A stretch of 64,000 nucleotides of DNA. It comes from Halictus rubicundus (taxonomy: Eukaryota > Arthropoda > Insecta > Hymenoptera > Halictidae). Positions 1 through 13,300 of this stretch are shown here, one piece after another. How positions within the stretch are numbered: position 1 is the stretch's first letter; the number at the start of each line of letters is the position of its first letter. The notes under the pieces were generated by a model, which was not told the DNA's origin, did not search any database, and worked only from the letters and a program-made list of their open reading frames with translations. The stretch is taken from NCBI RefSeq assembly GCF_050948215.1, contig NW_027488564.1, forward strand, positions 806,001 to 870,000, written 5' to 3'. Position numbers and translations under genes: made by a program.

Positions 1-27
1 ATCCTACCCTATCCTCCATCCTATCCT

Positions 28-80
28 ATGCTCTATCCTATCCTATCGTCTATCCTATCCTCTATCCCATCCTATTCCTC
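28..80. repeat. Marker module with TATGCTCTATCC ... CCCATCCTATTCCTC (first copy)
   Basis: This is a recurrent variant string: TATGCTC, then TATCGTC, then CCCATCCTATTCCTC, usually followed by CCTATATCC. Many later copies are preceded by CCTACCCTATCCTCC. It recurs near 2,150, 4,090, 5,525, 13,256, 14,976, 27,300, 34,477, 48,703, 52,320 and 60,103, among other places. Its ATG explains why many forward open frames appear to begin with MLYPILSSIL; these are not translation starts. It is useful only as a landmark for block alignment. Confidence 0.85.
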
Positions 81-1774
81 TATCCTATCCTATCCGCTAT
101 CCTATCCTATCCTATATCCTATCCTATCCTCTATCCTATCCTATCCTATATCCTATCCTATCCTCTATCCTATCCTATCCTCTATCCTATCCTATCCTCT
201 ATCCTATCCTATCCTCCATCCTATCCTATCCTCTATCCTATCCTATCCTCTATCCTATCCTATCCTCTATCCTATCCTATCCTCTATCCTATCCTATCCT
301 CTATCATATGCTATCCTCTGTCCTATCCTATCCTCTATCCTATGCTATCCTCTATCCTATCCTCTATCCTATCGTATCCTCTATCATATCCTATCCTCTA
401 TCCTATCAAATCCCCTATCCTATCCTCTATCCTATCCTATCCTGTATCCTATCCAATCCTCTATCCTATCCTCTATCCTATCCTATCCTCTATCCTATCC
501 TATCCTCCATCCTATCCTATCCTGTATCCTATCCTATCCTCTATCCTATCCTATCCTATATCCTATCCTATCCTCTATCCTATCCTATCCTCTATCCTAT
601 CCTATCCTCTATCCTATCCTATCCTCTATCCTATCCTATCCTCTATCCTATCCTATCCTCTATCCTATCCTATCCTCTATCCTATCCTATCCTCTATCAT
701 ATGCTATCCTCTGTCCTATCCTATCCTCTATCCTATGCTATCCTCTATCCTATCCTCTATCCTATCCTATCCTCCATCCTATCCTATCCTGTATCCTATC
801 CTATCCTCTATCCTATCCTATCCTCTATCCTATCCTATCCTCTGTCCTATCCTATCCTCTATCCTATGCTATCCTCTGTCCTATCCTATCCTCTATCCTA
901 TGCTATCCTCTATCCTATCCTCTATCCTATCCTATCGTCTATCCTATCCTCTATCCTATCCTATCCTCTATCCTATCCTATCCTCCATCCTATCCTATCC
1001 TCAATCCTATCCTTTCCTGTATCCTATCCAATCCTGTATCCTCTCCTGTCCTCTATCCTATCCTATCCTCTATCCTATCCTATCCTCTATCCTATCGTAT
1101 CCTCTATCCTATCCCATCTTCTATCCTATCCTATCCTCTATCCTATCAAATCCCCAACCCTATCCTCTGTCCTATCCTATCCTCTATCCTATCCTATCCT
1201 CTATCGTATCCTATCCTCTATCCTATCCTATCCTCTATCCTATCCTATCCTCTATCCTATCCTATCCTCTATCCTATCCTATCCTCTATCCTATCCTATC
1301 CTCTATCCTATCCTATCTTCTATCCTATCCTATCCTCTATCCTATCCTATCCTCTATCCTATCCTATCCTCTATCCTATCCTATCCTGTATCCTATCCTA
1401 TCCTCTATCCTATCCTATCCTCTATCCTATCAAATCCCCTATCCTATCCTCTATCCTATCCTATCATCTATCCTCTACCCTATCCAATACTCTATCCTAT
1501 CCTATCGTCTATCCTATCCTCTATCCTATCCTATCCTCTATCCTATCCTATCCACTATCCAATCCTATCCTCTATCCTCTATCCTATCCTATCCTCTATC
1601 CTATCATATCCTCTATCCTATCCTATCGTCCATCGTATCCTATCCCCAATCCTATCCTTTCCTGTATCCTATCCAATCCTGTATCCTATCCTGTCCTCTA
1701 TCCTATCCTATCCTCTATCCTATCCTATCCTCTATCCAATCCTATCTTCTATCCTATCCTATCCTCTATCCTAT

Positions 1775-1805
1775 CAAATCCCCTACCCTATTCTCTGTCC
1801 AATCC
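1775..1805. repeat. Marker module CAAATCC(C/A)CTACCC ... TTCTCTGTCCAATCC (first copy)
   Basis: This is one of the most diverged strings in the array: CAAATCCCCTACCC followed by TATTCTCTGTCC. It recurs at 3,037, 3,637, 5,243, 9,265, 10,925, 11,366, 12,964, 14,243, 14,684, 25,734, 26,549, 47,970, 48,411, 59,811, 61,639 and 63,869, among others. Two sub-types exist, CAAATCCCC and CAAATCCAC, and they stay in register within duplicated blocks. A CCATTCC sub-variant at 3,663, 7,702, 12,549 and 59,396 identifies one lineage. No motif suggests a protein-binding role. Confidence 0.85.
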
Positions 1806-2333
1806 TATCCTCTATCCTATCCTATCCTCTATCCTATCCTATCCTCTATCCTATCCTATCCTCTACCCTATCCTATCCTCTATCCTCTATCCTATCCTAT
1901 CCTATCCTCTATCCTCTATCCTATCCTATCCTCTATCCTATCCTATCGTCTATCCTATCCTCTATCCTATCCTATCCTCTATCCTATCCTATCCTCCATC
2001 CTATCCTATGCTCTATCCTATCCTATCGTCTATCCTATCCTGTATCCCGTCCTATTCCTCTATCCTATCCTATCCTCTATCCTATCCTATCCTATATCCT
2101 ATCCTATGCTCTATCCTATCCTATCGTCTATCCTATCCTCTATCCCATCCTATTCCTCTATCCTATCCTATCCTCTATCCTATCCTATCCTATATCCTAT
2201 CCTATCCTCTATCCTATCCTATCCTCTATCCTATCCTATCCTCTATCCTATCCTATCCTCTATCCTATCCTATCCTCTATCCTATCCTATCCTCTATCCT
2301 ATCCTATCCTCTATCCTATCCTATCCTCTATCA

Positions 2334-5300
2334 TATGCTATCCTCTGTCCTATCCTATCCTCTATCCTATGCTATCCTCTATCCTATCCTCTATCCTATC
2401 CTATCCTCCATCCTATCCTATCCTGTATCCTATCCTATCCTCTATCCTATCCTATCCTCTATCCTATCCTATCCTCTGTCCTATCCTATCCTCTATCCTA
2501 TGCTATCCTCTGTCCTATCCTATCCTCTATCCTATGCTATCCTCTATCCTATCCTCTATCCTATCCTATCGTCTATCCTATCCTCTATCCTATCCTATCC
2601 TCTATCCTATCCTATCCTCCATCCTATCCTATCCTCAATCCTATCCTTTCCTGTATCCTATCCAATCCTGTATCCTCTCCTGTCCTCTATCCTATCCTAT
2701 CCTCTATTCGATCCTATCCTTTTATCTTATCCTATCCTATACTCTATCCTATCCTATCCTCTATCCTATCCTATCCTCTATCCTATCCTATCCTCTATCC
2801 TATCCTATCCTCTATCCTATCCTATCCTCTATCCTATCCTATCCTCTATCCTATCCTATCCTCTATCATATGCTATCCTCTGTCCTATCCTATCCTCTAT
2901 CCTATGCTATCCTCTATCCTATCCTCTATCCTATCCTATCCTCCATCCTATCCTATCCTGTATCCTATCCTATCCTCTATCCTATCCTATCCTCTATCCT
3001 ATCCTATCCTCTATCCTATCCTATCCTCTATCCTATCAAATCCCCTACCCTATTCTCTGTCCAATCCTATCCTCTATCCTATCCTATCCTCTATCCTATC
3101 CTATCCTCTATCCTATCCTATCCTCTACCCTATCCTATCCTCTATCCTCTATCCTATCCTATCCTATCCTCTATCCTCTATCCTCTATCCTATCCTATCC
3201 TCTATCCTATCCTATCGTCTATCCTATCCTCTATCCTATCCTATCCTCTATCCTATCCTATCCTCCATCCTATCCTATGCTCTATCCTATCCTATCGTCT
3301 ATCCTATCCTGTATCCCATCCTATTCCTCTATCCTATCCTATCCTCTACCCTATCCTATCCTCTATCTTCTATCCTATCCTATCCTATCCTCTATCCTCT
3401 ATCCTATCCTATCCTCTATCCTATCCTATCGTCTATCCTATCCTCTATCCTATCCTATCCTCTATCCTATCCTATCCTCCATCCTATCCTATGCTCTATC
3501 CTATCCTATCGTCTATCCTATCCTGTATCCCATCCTATTCCTCTATCCTATCCTATCCTCTATCCTATCCTATCCTATATCCTATCCTATCCTCTATCCT
3601 ATCCTATCCTCTATCCTATCCTATCCTCTATCCTATCAAATCCCCTACCCTATTCTCTGTCCATTCCTATCCTCTATCCTATCCAATCCTGTATCGTATC
3701 CTGTCCTCTATCCTATCCTATCCTCTATCCTATCCTATCCTCTATCCTATCCTATCCTCTATCCTATCCTATCTTCTATCCTATCCTATCCTCTATCCTA
3801 TCAAATCCCCTATCCTATCCTCTATCCTCTATCCTATCCTATCATCTATCCTCTATCCTATCTTATCCTCTATCCTATCCTATCCTCTATCCTATCCTAT
3901 CCTCTATCCTATCCTATCCTCTATCCTCTATCCTATCCTATCCTCTATCCTCTATCCTATCCTATCCTCTATCCCATCCTATCGTCTATCCTATCCTCTA
4001 TCCTATCCTATCCTCTATCCTACCCTATCCTCCATCCTATCCTATGCTCTATCCTATCCTATCGTCTATCCTATCCTCTATCCCATCCTATTCCTCTATC
4101 CTATCCTATCCTCTATCCTATCCTATCCTATATCCTATCCTATCCTCTATCCTATCCTATCCTCTATCCTATCCTATCCTCTATCCTATCCTATCCTCTA
4201 TCCTATCCTATCCTCTATCCTATCCTATCCTCTGTCCTATCCTATCCTCTATCCTATGCTATCCTCTGTCGTATCCTATCCTCTATCCTATGCTATCCTC
4301 TATCCTATCCTCTATCCTATCCTATCGTCTATCCTATCCTATCCTCTGTCCTATCCTATCCTCTATCCTATCCTATCCTCTATCCTATCCTATCCTCTAT
4401 CATATGCTATCTATCTGTCCTATCCTATCCTCTATCCTATGCTATCCTCTATCCTATCCTCTATCCTATCCTATCCTCTATCATATCCTATCCTCTATCC
4501 TATCAAATCCCCTATCCTATCCTCTACCCTATCCTATCCTGTATCCTATCCAATCCTCTATCCTATCCTCTATCCTATCCTATCCTCTATCCTATCCTAT
4601 CCTCCATCCTATCCTATCCTGTATCCTATCCTATCCTCTATCCTATCCTATCCTCTATCCTACCCTATCCTCTGTCCTATCCTATCCTCTATCCTATGCT
4701 ATCCTCTGTCCTATCCTATCCTCTATCCTATGCTATCCTCTATCCTATCCTCTATCCTATCCTATCGTCTATCCTATCCTCTATCCTATCCTATCCTCTA
4801 TTCTATCCTATCCTCTATCCTATCCTATCCACTATCCAATCCTATCCTCTATCCTCTATCCTATCCTATCCTCTATCCTATCCTATCCTCTATTCTATCC
4901 TATCCTCTATCCTATCCTATCCTCTATCCTATCCTATCTTCTATCCTATCCTATCCTCTATCCTATCAAATCCCCTATCCTATCCTCTATCCTCTATCCT
5001 ATCCTATCATCTATCCTCTATCCTATCCAATCCTCTATCCTATCCTATCGTCTATCCTATCCTGTATCCTATCCTATCCTCTATCCTATCCTATCCTCCA
5101 TCCTATCCTATCCTCAATCCTATCCTTTCCTGTATCCTATCCAATCCTGTATCCTATCCTGTCCTCTATCCTATCCTATCCTATATCCTATCCTATCCTC
5201 TATCCTATCCTATCTTCTATCCTATCCTATCCTCTATCCTATCAAATCCACTACCCTATTCTCTGTCCAATCCTATCCTCTATCCTATCCTATCCTCTAT

Positions 5301-6371
5301 CCTATCTTATCCTCTATCCTATCCTATCCTCTATCCTATCCTATCCTCTATCCTATCCTATCCTCTATCCTCTATCCTATCCTATCCTCTATCCTCTATC
5401 CTATCCTATCCTCTATCCTATCCTATCGTCTATCCTATCCTCTATCCTATCCTATCCTCTATCCTACCCTATCCTCCATCCTATCCTATGCTCTATCCTA
5501 TCCTATCGTCTATCCTATCCTCTATCCCATCCTATTCCTCTATCCTATCCTATCCTCTATCCTATCCTATCCTATATCCTATCCTATCCTCTATCCTATC
5601 CTATCCTCTATCCTATCCTATCCTCTATCCTATCCTATCCTCTATCCTATCCTATCCTCTATCCTATCCTATCCTCTATCCTATCCTATCCTCTATCATA
5701 TGCTATCCTCTGTCCTATCCTATCCTCTATCCTATGCTATCCTCTATCCTATCCTCTATCCTATCCTATCCTCTATCATATCCTATCCCCTATCCTATCA
5801 AATCCCCTATCCTATCCTATATCCTATCCTATCCTCTATCCTATCCTATCCTCTATCCTATCCTATCCTCTATCCTATCCTATCCTCTATCCTATCCTAT
5901 CCTCTATCCTATCCTATCCTGTATCCTATCCTATCCTCTATTCTATCCTATCCTCTATCCTATCCTATCCTCTATCCTATCCTATCTTCTATCCTATCCT
6001 ATCCTCTATCCTATCAAATCCCCTATCCTATCCTCTATCCTCTATCCTATCCTATCATCTATCCTCTATCCTATCCAATCCTCTATCCTATCCTATCGTC
6101 TATCCTATCCTGTATCCTATCCTATCCTCTATCCTATCCTATCCTCCATCCTATCCTATCCTCAATCCTATCCTTTCCTGTATCCTATCCAATCCTGTAT
6201 CCTATCCTGTCCTCTATCCTATCCTATCCTCTATCCTATCCTATCCTGTATCCTATCCTATCCTCTATCCTATCCTATCCTCTATCCTATCAAATCCCCT
6301 ATCCTATCCTCTATCCTATCCTATCCTATCCTGTATCCTATCCTATCCTCTATCCTATCCTATCCTCTATC
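2334..6371. repeat. 4.04-kb tandem block, copy A
   Basis: Copy A aligns with the adjacent block at a constant +4,039 offset. Examples are CATATG at 2,337/6,376, TTCGA at 2,710/6,749, CTTCTAT at 3,367/7,406, TGTCGTATCC at 4,271/8,310 and the one-off ATCTATCTGTCC at 4,417/8,456. After about 4,520 the offset becomes +4,022, because copy B lacks 17 bp there. It then stays +4,022 through 6,291/10,313. Alignment ends near 6,371, exactly where copy B begins, so the pair is head to tail. Left boundary is uncertain by about 40 bp. Confidence 0.88.
2634..2747. repeat. TCGA marker module (representative of 28 copies)
   Basis: This roughly 114-bp string contains CTCAATCC, CCTTTCCTG, CCAATCCTG, CTCTCCTGTCC, CTATTCGATCC, CCTTTTATCTTATCC and CTATACTC. 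The G of TTCGAT occurs at 2710, 6749, 11579, 18538, 28120, 28718, 29461, 29853, 31862, 32897, 36229, 36827, 37570, 37962, 38975, 40217, 41240, 41889, 42715, 43707, 44713, 45362, 46786, 48799, 53689, 56232, 57878 and 63678. It is the array's clearest landmark, carrying TCGA and the only TTTT run. Its spacing defines several higher-order repeats. No gene-like content. Confidence 0.9.
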
Positions 6372-9300
6372 ATATGCTATCCTCTGTCCTATCCTATCCT
6401 CTATCCTATGCTATCCTCTATCCTATCCTCTATCCTATCCTATCCTCCATCCTATCCTATCCTGTATCCTATCCTATCCTCTATCCTATCCTATCCTCTA
6501 TCCTATCCTATCCTCTGTCCTATCCTATCCTCTATCCTATGCTATCCTCTGTCCTATCCTATCCTCTATCCTATGCTATCCTCTATCCTATCCTCTATCC
6601 TATCCTATCGTCTATCCTATCCTCTATCCTATCCTATCCTCTATCCTATCCTATCCTCCATCCTATCCTATCCTCAATCCTATCCTTTCCTGTATCCTAT
6701 CCAATCCTGTATCCTCTCCTGTCCTCTATCCTATCCTATCCTCTATTCGATCCTATCCTTTTATCTTATCCTATCCTATACTCTATCCTATCCTATCCTC
6801 TATCCTATCCTATCCTCTATCCTATCCTATCCTCTATCCTATCCTATCCTCTATCCTATCCTATCCTCTATCCTATCCTATCCTCTATCCTATCCTATCC
6901 TCTATCATATGCTATCCTCTGTCCTATCCTATCCTCTATCCTATGCTATCCTCTATCCTATCCTCTATCCTATCCTATCCTCCATCCTATCCTATCCTGT
7001 ATCCTATCCTATCCTCTATCCTATCCTATCCTCTATCCTATCCTATCCTCTATCCTATCCTATCCTCTATCCTATCAAATCCCCTACCCTATTCTCTGTC
7101 CAATCCTATCCTCTATCCTATCCTATCCTCTATCCTATCCTATCCTCTATCCTATCCTATCCTCTACCCTATCCTATCCTCTATCCTCTATCCTATCCTA
7201 TCCTATCCTCTATCCTCTATCCTCTATCCTATCCTATCCTCTATCCTATCCTATCGTCTATCCTATCCTCTATCCTATCCTATCCTCTATCCTATCCTAT
7301 CCTCCATCCTATCCTATGCTCTATCCTATCCTATCGTCTATCCTATCCTGTATCCCATCCTATTCCTCTATCCTATCCTATCCTCTACCCTATCCTATCC
7401 TCTATCTTCTATCCTATCCTATCCTATCCTCTATCCTCTATCCTATCCTATCCTCTATCCTATCCTATCGTCTATCCTATCCTCTATCCTATCCTATCCT
7501 CTATCCTATCCTATCCTCCATCCTATCCTATGCTCTATCCTATCCTATCGTCTATCCTATCCTGTATCCCATCCTATTCCTCTATCCTATCCTATCCTCT
7601 ATCCTATCCTATCCTATATCCTATCCTATCCTCTATCCTATCCTATCCTCTATCCTATCCTATCCTCTATCCTATCAAATCCCCTACCCTATTCTCTGTC
7701 CATTCCTATCCTCTATCCTATCCAATCCTGTATCGTATCCTGTCCTCTATCCTATCCTATCCTCTATCCTATCCTATCCTCTATCCTATCCTATCCTCTA
7801 TCCTATCCTATCTTCTATCCTATCCTATCCTCTATCCTATCAAATCCCCTATCCTATCCTCTATCCTCTATCCTATCCTATCATCTATCCTCTATCCTAT
7901 CTTATCCTCTATCCTATCCTATCCTCTATCCTATCCTATCCTCTATCCTATCCTATCCTCTATCCTCTATCCTATCCTATCCTCTATCCTCTATCCTATC
8001 CTATCCTCTATCCCATCCTATCGTCTATCCTATCCTCTATCCTATCCTATCCTCTATCCTACCCTATCCTCCATCCTATCCTATGCTCTATCCTATCCTA
8101 TCGTCTATCCTATCCTCTATCCCATCCTATTCCTCTATCCTATCCTATCCTCTATCCTATCCTATCCTATATCCTATCCTATCCTCTATCCTATCCTATC
8201 CTCTATCCTATCCTATCCTCTATCCTATCCTATCCTCTATCCTATCCTATCCTCTATCCTATCCTATCCTCTGTCCTATCCCATCCTCTATCCTATGCTA
8301 TCCTCTGTCGTATCCTATCCTCTATCCTATGCTATCCTCTATCCTATCCTCTATCCTATCCTATCGTCTATCCTATCCTATCCTCTGTCCTATCCTATCC
8401 TCTATCCTATCCTATCCTCTATCCTATCCTATCCTCTATCATATGCTATCTATCTGTCCTATCCTATCCTCTATCCTATGCTATCCTCTATCCTATCCTC
8501 TATCCTATCCTATCCTCTATCATATCCTATCCTCTATCCTATCAAATCCCCTATCCTATCCTGTATCCTATCCAATCCTCTATCCTATCCTCTATCCTAT
8601 CCTATCCTCTATCCTATCCTATCCTCCATCCTATCCTATCCTGTATCCTATCCTATCCTCTATCCTATCCTATCCTCTATCCTACCCTATCCTCTGTCCT
8701 ATCCTATCCTCTATCCTATGCTATCCTCTGTCCTATCCTATCCTCTATCCTATGCTATCCTCTATCCTATCCTCTATCCTATCCTATCGTCTATCCTATC
8801 CTCTATCCTATCCTATCCTCTATTCTATCCTATCCTCTATCCTATCCTATCCACTATCCAATCCTATCCTCTATCCTCTATCCTATCCTATCCTCTATCC
8901 TATCCTATCCTCTATTCTATCCTATCCTCTATCCTATCCTATCCTCTATCCTATCCTATCTTCTATCCTATCCTATCCTCTATCCTATCAAATCCCCTAT
9001 CCTATCCTCTATCCTCTATCCTATCCTATCATCTATCCTCTATCCTATCCAATCCTCTATCCTATCCTATCGTCTATCCTATCCTGTATCCTATCCTATC
9101 CTCTATCCTATCCTATCCTCCATCCTATCCTATCCTCAATCCTATCCTTTCCTGTATCCTATCCAATCCTGTATCCTATCCTGTCCTCTATCCTATCCTA
9201 TCCTATATCCTATCCTATCCTCTATCCTATCCTATCTTCTATCCTATCCTATCCTCTATCCTATCAAATCCACTACCCTATTCTCTGTCCAATCCTATCC

Positions 9301-10393
9301 TCTATCCTATCCTATCCTCTATCCTATCTTATCCTCTATCCTATCCTATCCTCTATCCTATCCTATCCTCTATCCTATCCTATCCTCTATCCTCTATCCT
9401 ATCCTATCCTCTATCCTCTATCCTATCCTATCCTCTATCCTATCCTATCGTCTATCCTATCCTCTATCCTATCCTATCCTCTATCCTACCCTATCCTCCA
9501 TCCTATCCTATGCTCTATCCTATCCTATCGTCTATCCTATCCTCTATCCCATCCTATTCCTCTATCCTATCCTATCCTCTATCCTATCCTATCCTATATC
9601 CTATCCTATCCTCTATCCTATCCTATCCTCTATCCTATCCTATCCTCTATCCTATCCTATCCTCTATCCTATCCTATCCTCTATCCTATCCTATCCTCTA
9701 TCCTATCCTATCCTCTATCATATGCTATCCTCTGTCCTATCCTATCCTCTATCCTATGCTATCCTCTATCCTATCCTCTATCCTATCCTATCCTCTATCA
9801 TATCCTATCCCCTATCCTATCAAATCCCCTATCCTATCCTATATCCTATCCTATCCTCTATCCTATCCTATCCTCTATCCTATCCTATCCTCTATCCTAT
9901 CCTATCCTCTATCCTATCCTATCCTCTATCCTATCCTATCCTGTATCCTATCCTATCCTCTATTCTATCCTATCCTCTATCCTATCCTATCCTCTATCCT
10001 ATCCTATCTTCTATCCTATCCTATCCTCTATCCTATCAAATCCCCTATCCTATCCTCTATCCTCTATCCTATCCTATCATCTATCCTCTATCCTATCCAA
10101 TCCTCTATCCTATCCTATCGTCTATCCTATCCTGTATCCTATCCTATCCTCTATCCTATCCTATCCTCCATCCTATCCTATCCTCAATCCTATCCTTTCC
10201 TGTATCCTATCCAATCCTGTATCCTATCCTGTCCTCTATCCTATCCTATCCTCTATCCTATCCTATCCTGTATCCTATCCTATCCTCTATCCTATCCTAT
10301 CCTCTATCCTATCAAATCCCCTATCCTATCCTCTATCCTATCCTATCCTATCCTGTATCCTATCCTATCCTCTATCCTATCCTATCCTCTATC
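6372..10393. repeat. 4.02-kb tandem block, copy B
   Basis: This is the second member of the 4-kb tandem pair. It keeps nearly every marker of copy A, including the one-off ATCTATCTGTCC at 8,456, so the duplication is recent relative to most variation. Differences include loss of 17 bp after CAAAT at 8,543, where copy A has CCTCTACCCTATCCTAT, and CCCATCC near 8,280. After 10,393 the similarity to copy A stops abruptly, and ATCGTCC at 10,404 belongs to a different block. Confidence 0.88.
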
Positions 10394-11488
10394 CTATCCT
10401 ATCGTCCATCCTATCCTATCCCCAATCCTATCCTTTCCTGTATCCTATCCAATCCTGTATCCTATCCTGTCCTCTATCCTATCCTATCCTCTATCCTATC
10501 CTATCCTCTATCCAATCCTATCTTCTATCCTATCCTATCCTCTATCCTATCAAATCCCCTACCCTATTCTCTGTCCAATCCTATCCTCTATCCTATCCTA
10601 TCCTCTATCCTATCCTATCCTCTATCCTATCCTATCCTCTACCCTATCCTATCCTCTATCCTCTATCCTATCCTATCCTCTATCCTCTATCCTATCCTAT
10701 CCTCTATCCTATCCTATCGTCTATCCTATCCTCTATCCTATCCTATCCTCTATCCTATCCTATCCTCCATCCTATCCTATGCTCTATCCTATCCTATCGT
10801 CTATCCTATCCTGTATCCCATCCTATTCCTCTATCCTATCCTATCCTCTATCCTATCCTATCCTATATCCTATCCTATCCTCTATCCTATCCTATCCTCT
10901 ATCCTATCCTATCCTCTATCCTATCAAATCCCCTACCCTATTCTCTGTCCAATCCTATCCTCTATCCTATCCAATCCTGTATCCTATCCTGTCCTCTATC
11001 CTATCCTATCCTCTATCCTATCCTATCCTCTATCCTATCCTATCCTCTATCCTATCCTATCTTCTATCCTATCCTATCCTCTATCCTATCAAATCCCCTA
11101 TCCTATCCTCTATCCTCTATCCTATCCTATCATCTATCCTCTATCCTATCCAATCCTCTATCCTATCCTATCGTCTATCCTATCCTGTATCCTATCCTAT
11201 CCTCTATCCTATCCTATCCTCCATCCTATCCTATCCTCAATCCTATCCTTTCCTGTATCCTATCCAATCCTGTATCCTATCCTGTCCTCTATCCTATCCT
11301 ATCCTATATCCTATCCTATCCTCTATCCTATCCTATCTTCTATCCTATCCTATCCTCTATCCTATCAAATCCACTACCCTATTCTCTGTCCAATCCTATC
11401 CTCTATCCTATCCTATCCTCTATCCTATCTTATCCTCTATCCTATCCTATCCTCTATCCTATCCTATCCTCTATCCTATCCTATCCTC
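9983..11488. repeat. 1.5-kb block duplicated at 13,301-14,806, first copy
   Basis: Markers keep a +3,318 offset: CAAAT 10,037/13,355 and 10,313/13,631, ATCGTCC 10,404/13,722, CTGTATCCCA 10,813/14,131, CAAATCC 10,925/14,243 and 11,366/14,684, and CTTATCC 11,430/14,748. The match breaks near 11,488, where this copy continues as CCTCCATCC and the partner as CCTCTATCCTCTATCC. The first 400 bp also belong to the right end of 4-kb copy B, so the blocks overlap in their history. Confidence 0.85.
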
Positions 11489-12765
11489 CATCCTATCCTA
11501 TCCTCAATCCTATCCTTTCCTGTATCCTATCCAATCCTGTATCCTCTCCTGTCCTCTATCCTATCCTATCCTCTATTCGATCCTATCCTTTTATCTTATC
11601 CTATCCTATACTCTATCCTATCCTATCCTCTATCCTATCCTATCCTCTATCCTATCCTATCCTCTATCCTATCCTATCCTCTATCCTATCCTATCCTCTA
11701 TCCTATCCTATCCTCTATCCTATCCTATCCTCTATCCTATCCTATCCTCTATCATATGCTATCCTCTGTCCTATCCTATCCTCTATCCTATGCTATCCTC
11801 TATCCTATCCTCTATCCTATCCTATCCTCCATCCTATCCTATCCTGTATCCTATCCTATCCTCTATCCTATCCTATCCTCTATCCTATCCTATCCTCTAT
11901 CCTATCCTATCCTCTATCCTATCAAATCCCCTACCCTATTCTCTGTCCAATCCTATCCTCTATCCTATCCTATCCTCTATCCTATCCTATCCTCTATCCT
12001 ATCCTATCCTCTACCCTATCCTATCCTCTATCCTCTATCCTATCCTATCCTATCCTCTATCCTCTATCCTCTATCCTATCCTATCCTCTATCCTATCCTA
12101 TCGTCTATCCTATCCTCTATCCTATCCTATCCTCTATCCTATCCTATCCTCCATCCTATCCTATGCTCTATCCTATCCTTTCGTCTATCCTATCCTGTAT
12201 CCCATCCTATTCCTCTATCCTATCCTATCCTCTACCCTATCCTATCCTCTATCTTCTATCCTATCCTATCCTATCCTCTATCCTCTATCCTATCCTATCC
12301 TCTATCCTATCCTATCGTCTATCCTATCCTCTATCCTATCCTATCCTCTATCCTATCCTATCCTCCATCCTATCCTATGCTCTATCCTATCCTATCGTCT
12401 ATCCTATCCTGTATCCCATCCTATTCCTCTATCCTATCCTATCCTCTATCCTATCCTATCCTATATCCTATCCTATCCTCTATCCTATCCTATCCTCTAT
12501 CCTATCCTATCCTCTATCCTATCAAATCCCCTACCCTATTCTCTGTCCATTCCTATCCTCTATCCTATCCAATCCTGTATCGTATCCTGTCCTCTATCCT
12601 ATCCTATCCTCTATCCTATCCTATCCTCTATCCTATCCTATCCTCTATCCTATCCTATCTTCTATCCTATCCTATCCTCTATCCTATCAAATCCCCTATC
12701 CTATCCTCTATCCTCTATCCTATCCTATCATCTATCCTCTATCCTATCCAATCCTCTATCCTATC
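11435..12765. repeat. Partial third copy of the 4-kb block (matches 6,605-7,918)
   Basis: TTCGA at 11,579 matches 6,749 at offset 4,830. From CATATG 11,758/6,911 onward the offset is 4,847, so 17 bp were gained between the two markers. CTTCTAT 12,253/7,406, CCATTCC 12,549/7,702 and CAAAT 12,688/7,841 follow. A private TTTCGTC appears near 12,180. The match fades near 12,765. The segment is therefore a truncated, dispersed copy of part of the 4-kb tandem block. Confidence 0.82.
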
Positions 12766-13300
12766 CTATCGTCTATCCTATCCTGTATCCTATCCTATCC
12801 TCTATCCTATCCTATCCTCCATCCTATCCTATCCTCAATCCTATCCTTTCCTGTATCCTATCCAATCCTGTATCCTATCCTGTCCTCTATCCTATCCTAT
12901 CCTATATCCTATTCTATCCTCTATCCTATCCTATCTTCTATCCTATCCTATCCTCTATCCTATCAAATCCACTACCCTATTCTCTGTCCAATCCTATCCT
13001 CTATCCTATCCTATCCTCTATCCTATCTTATCCTCTATCCTATCCTATCCTCTATCCTATCCTATCCTCTATCCTATCCTATCCTCTATCCTCTATCCTA
13101 TCCTATCCTCTATCCTCTATCCTATCCTATCCTCTATCCCATCCTATCGTCTATCCTATCCTCTATCCTATCCTATCCTCTATCCTACCCTATCCTCCAT
13201 CCTATCCTATGCTCTATCCTATCCTATCGTCTATCCTATCCTCTATCCCATCCTATTCCTCTATCCTATCCTATCCTCTATCCTATCCTATCCTATATCC

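Larger units (their letters stand above)
1..2333. repeat. Left-end mosaic block of the satellite
   Basis: This block holds no gene. It contains several marker variants found elsewhere: the CCCATCCTATTCCT module near 65 and again near 2,045 and 2,145; ATCGTCCATC followed by TATCCCCAATCC near 1,629; and the CAAATCC...ATTCTCTGTCC module at 1,775. The ATCGTCC variant recurs near 10,404, 13,722, 16,652, 25,588, 51,096 and 58,854. The block therefore has relatives along the whole window. It is cut by the window edge. Confidence 0.8.

Noticed and set aside
2331..2340. CATATG palindromes as operator or binding sites
   Set aside because: CATATGCTATCC arises by two base changes from CCTATCCTATCC and is scattered with block copies. 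No positional relation to any gene exists.
2700..2747. TTCGAT...CCTTTTATCTTATCC as a promoter or transposon end
   Set aside because: It is a diverged satellite string present in 28 copies. It has no flanking target duplication, no inverted partner and no downstream gene.
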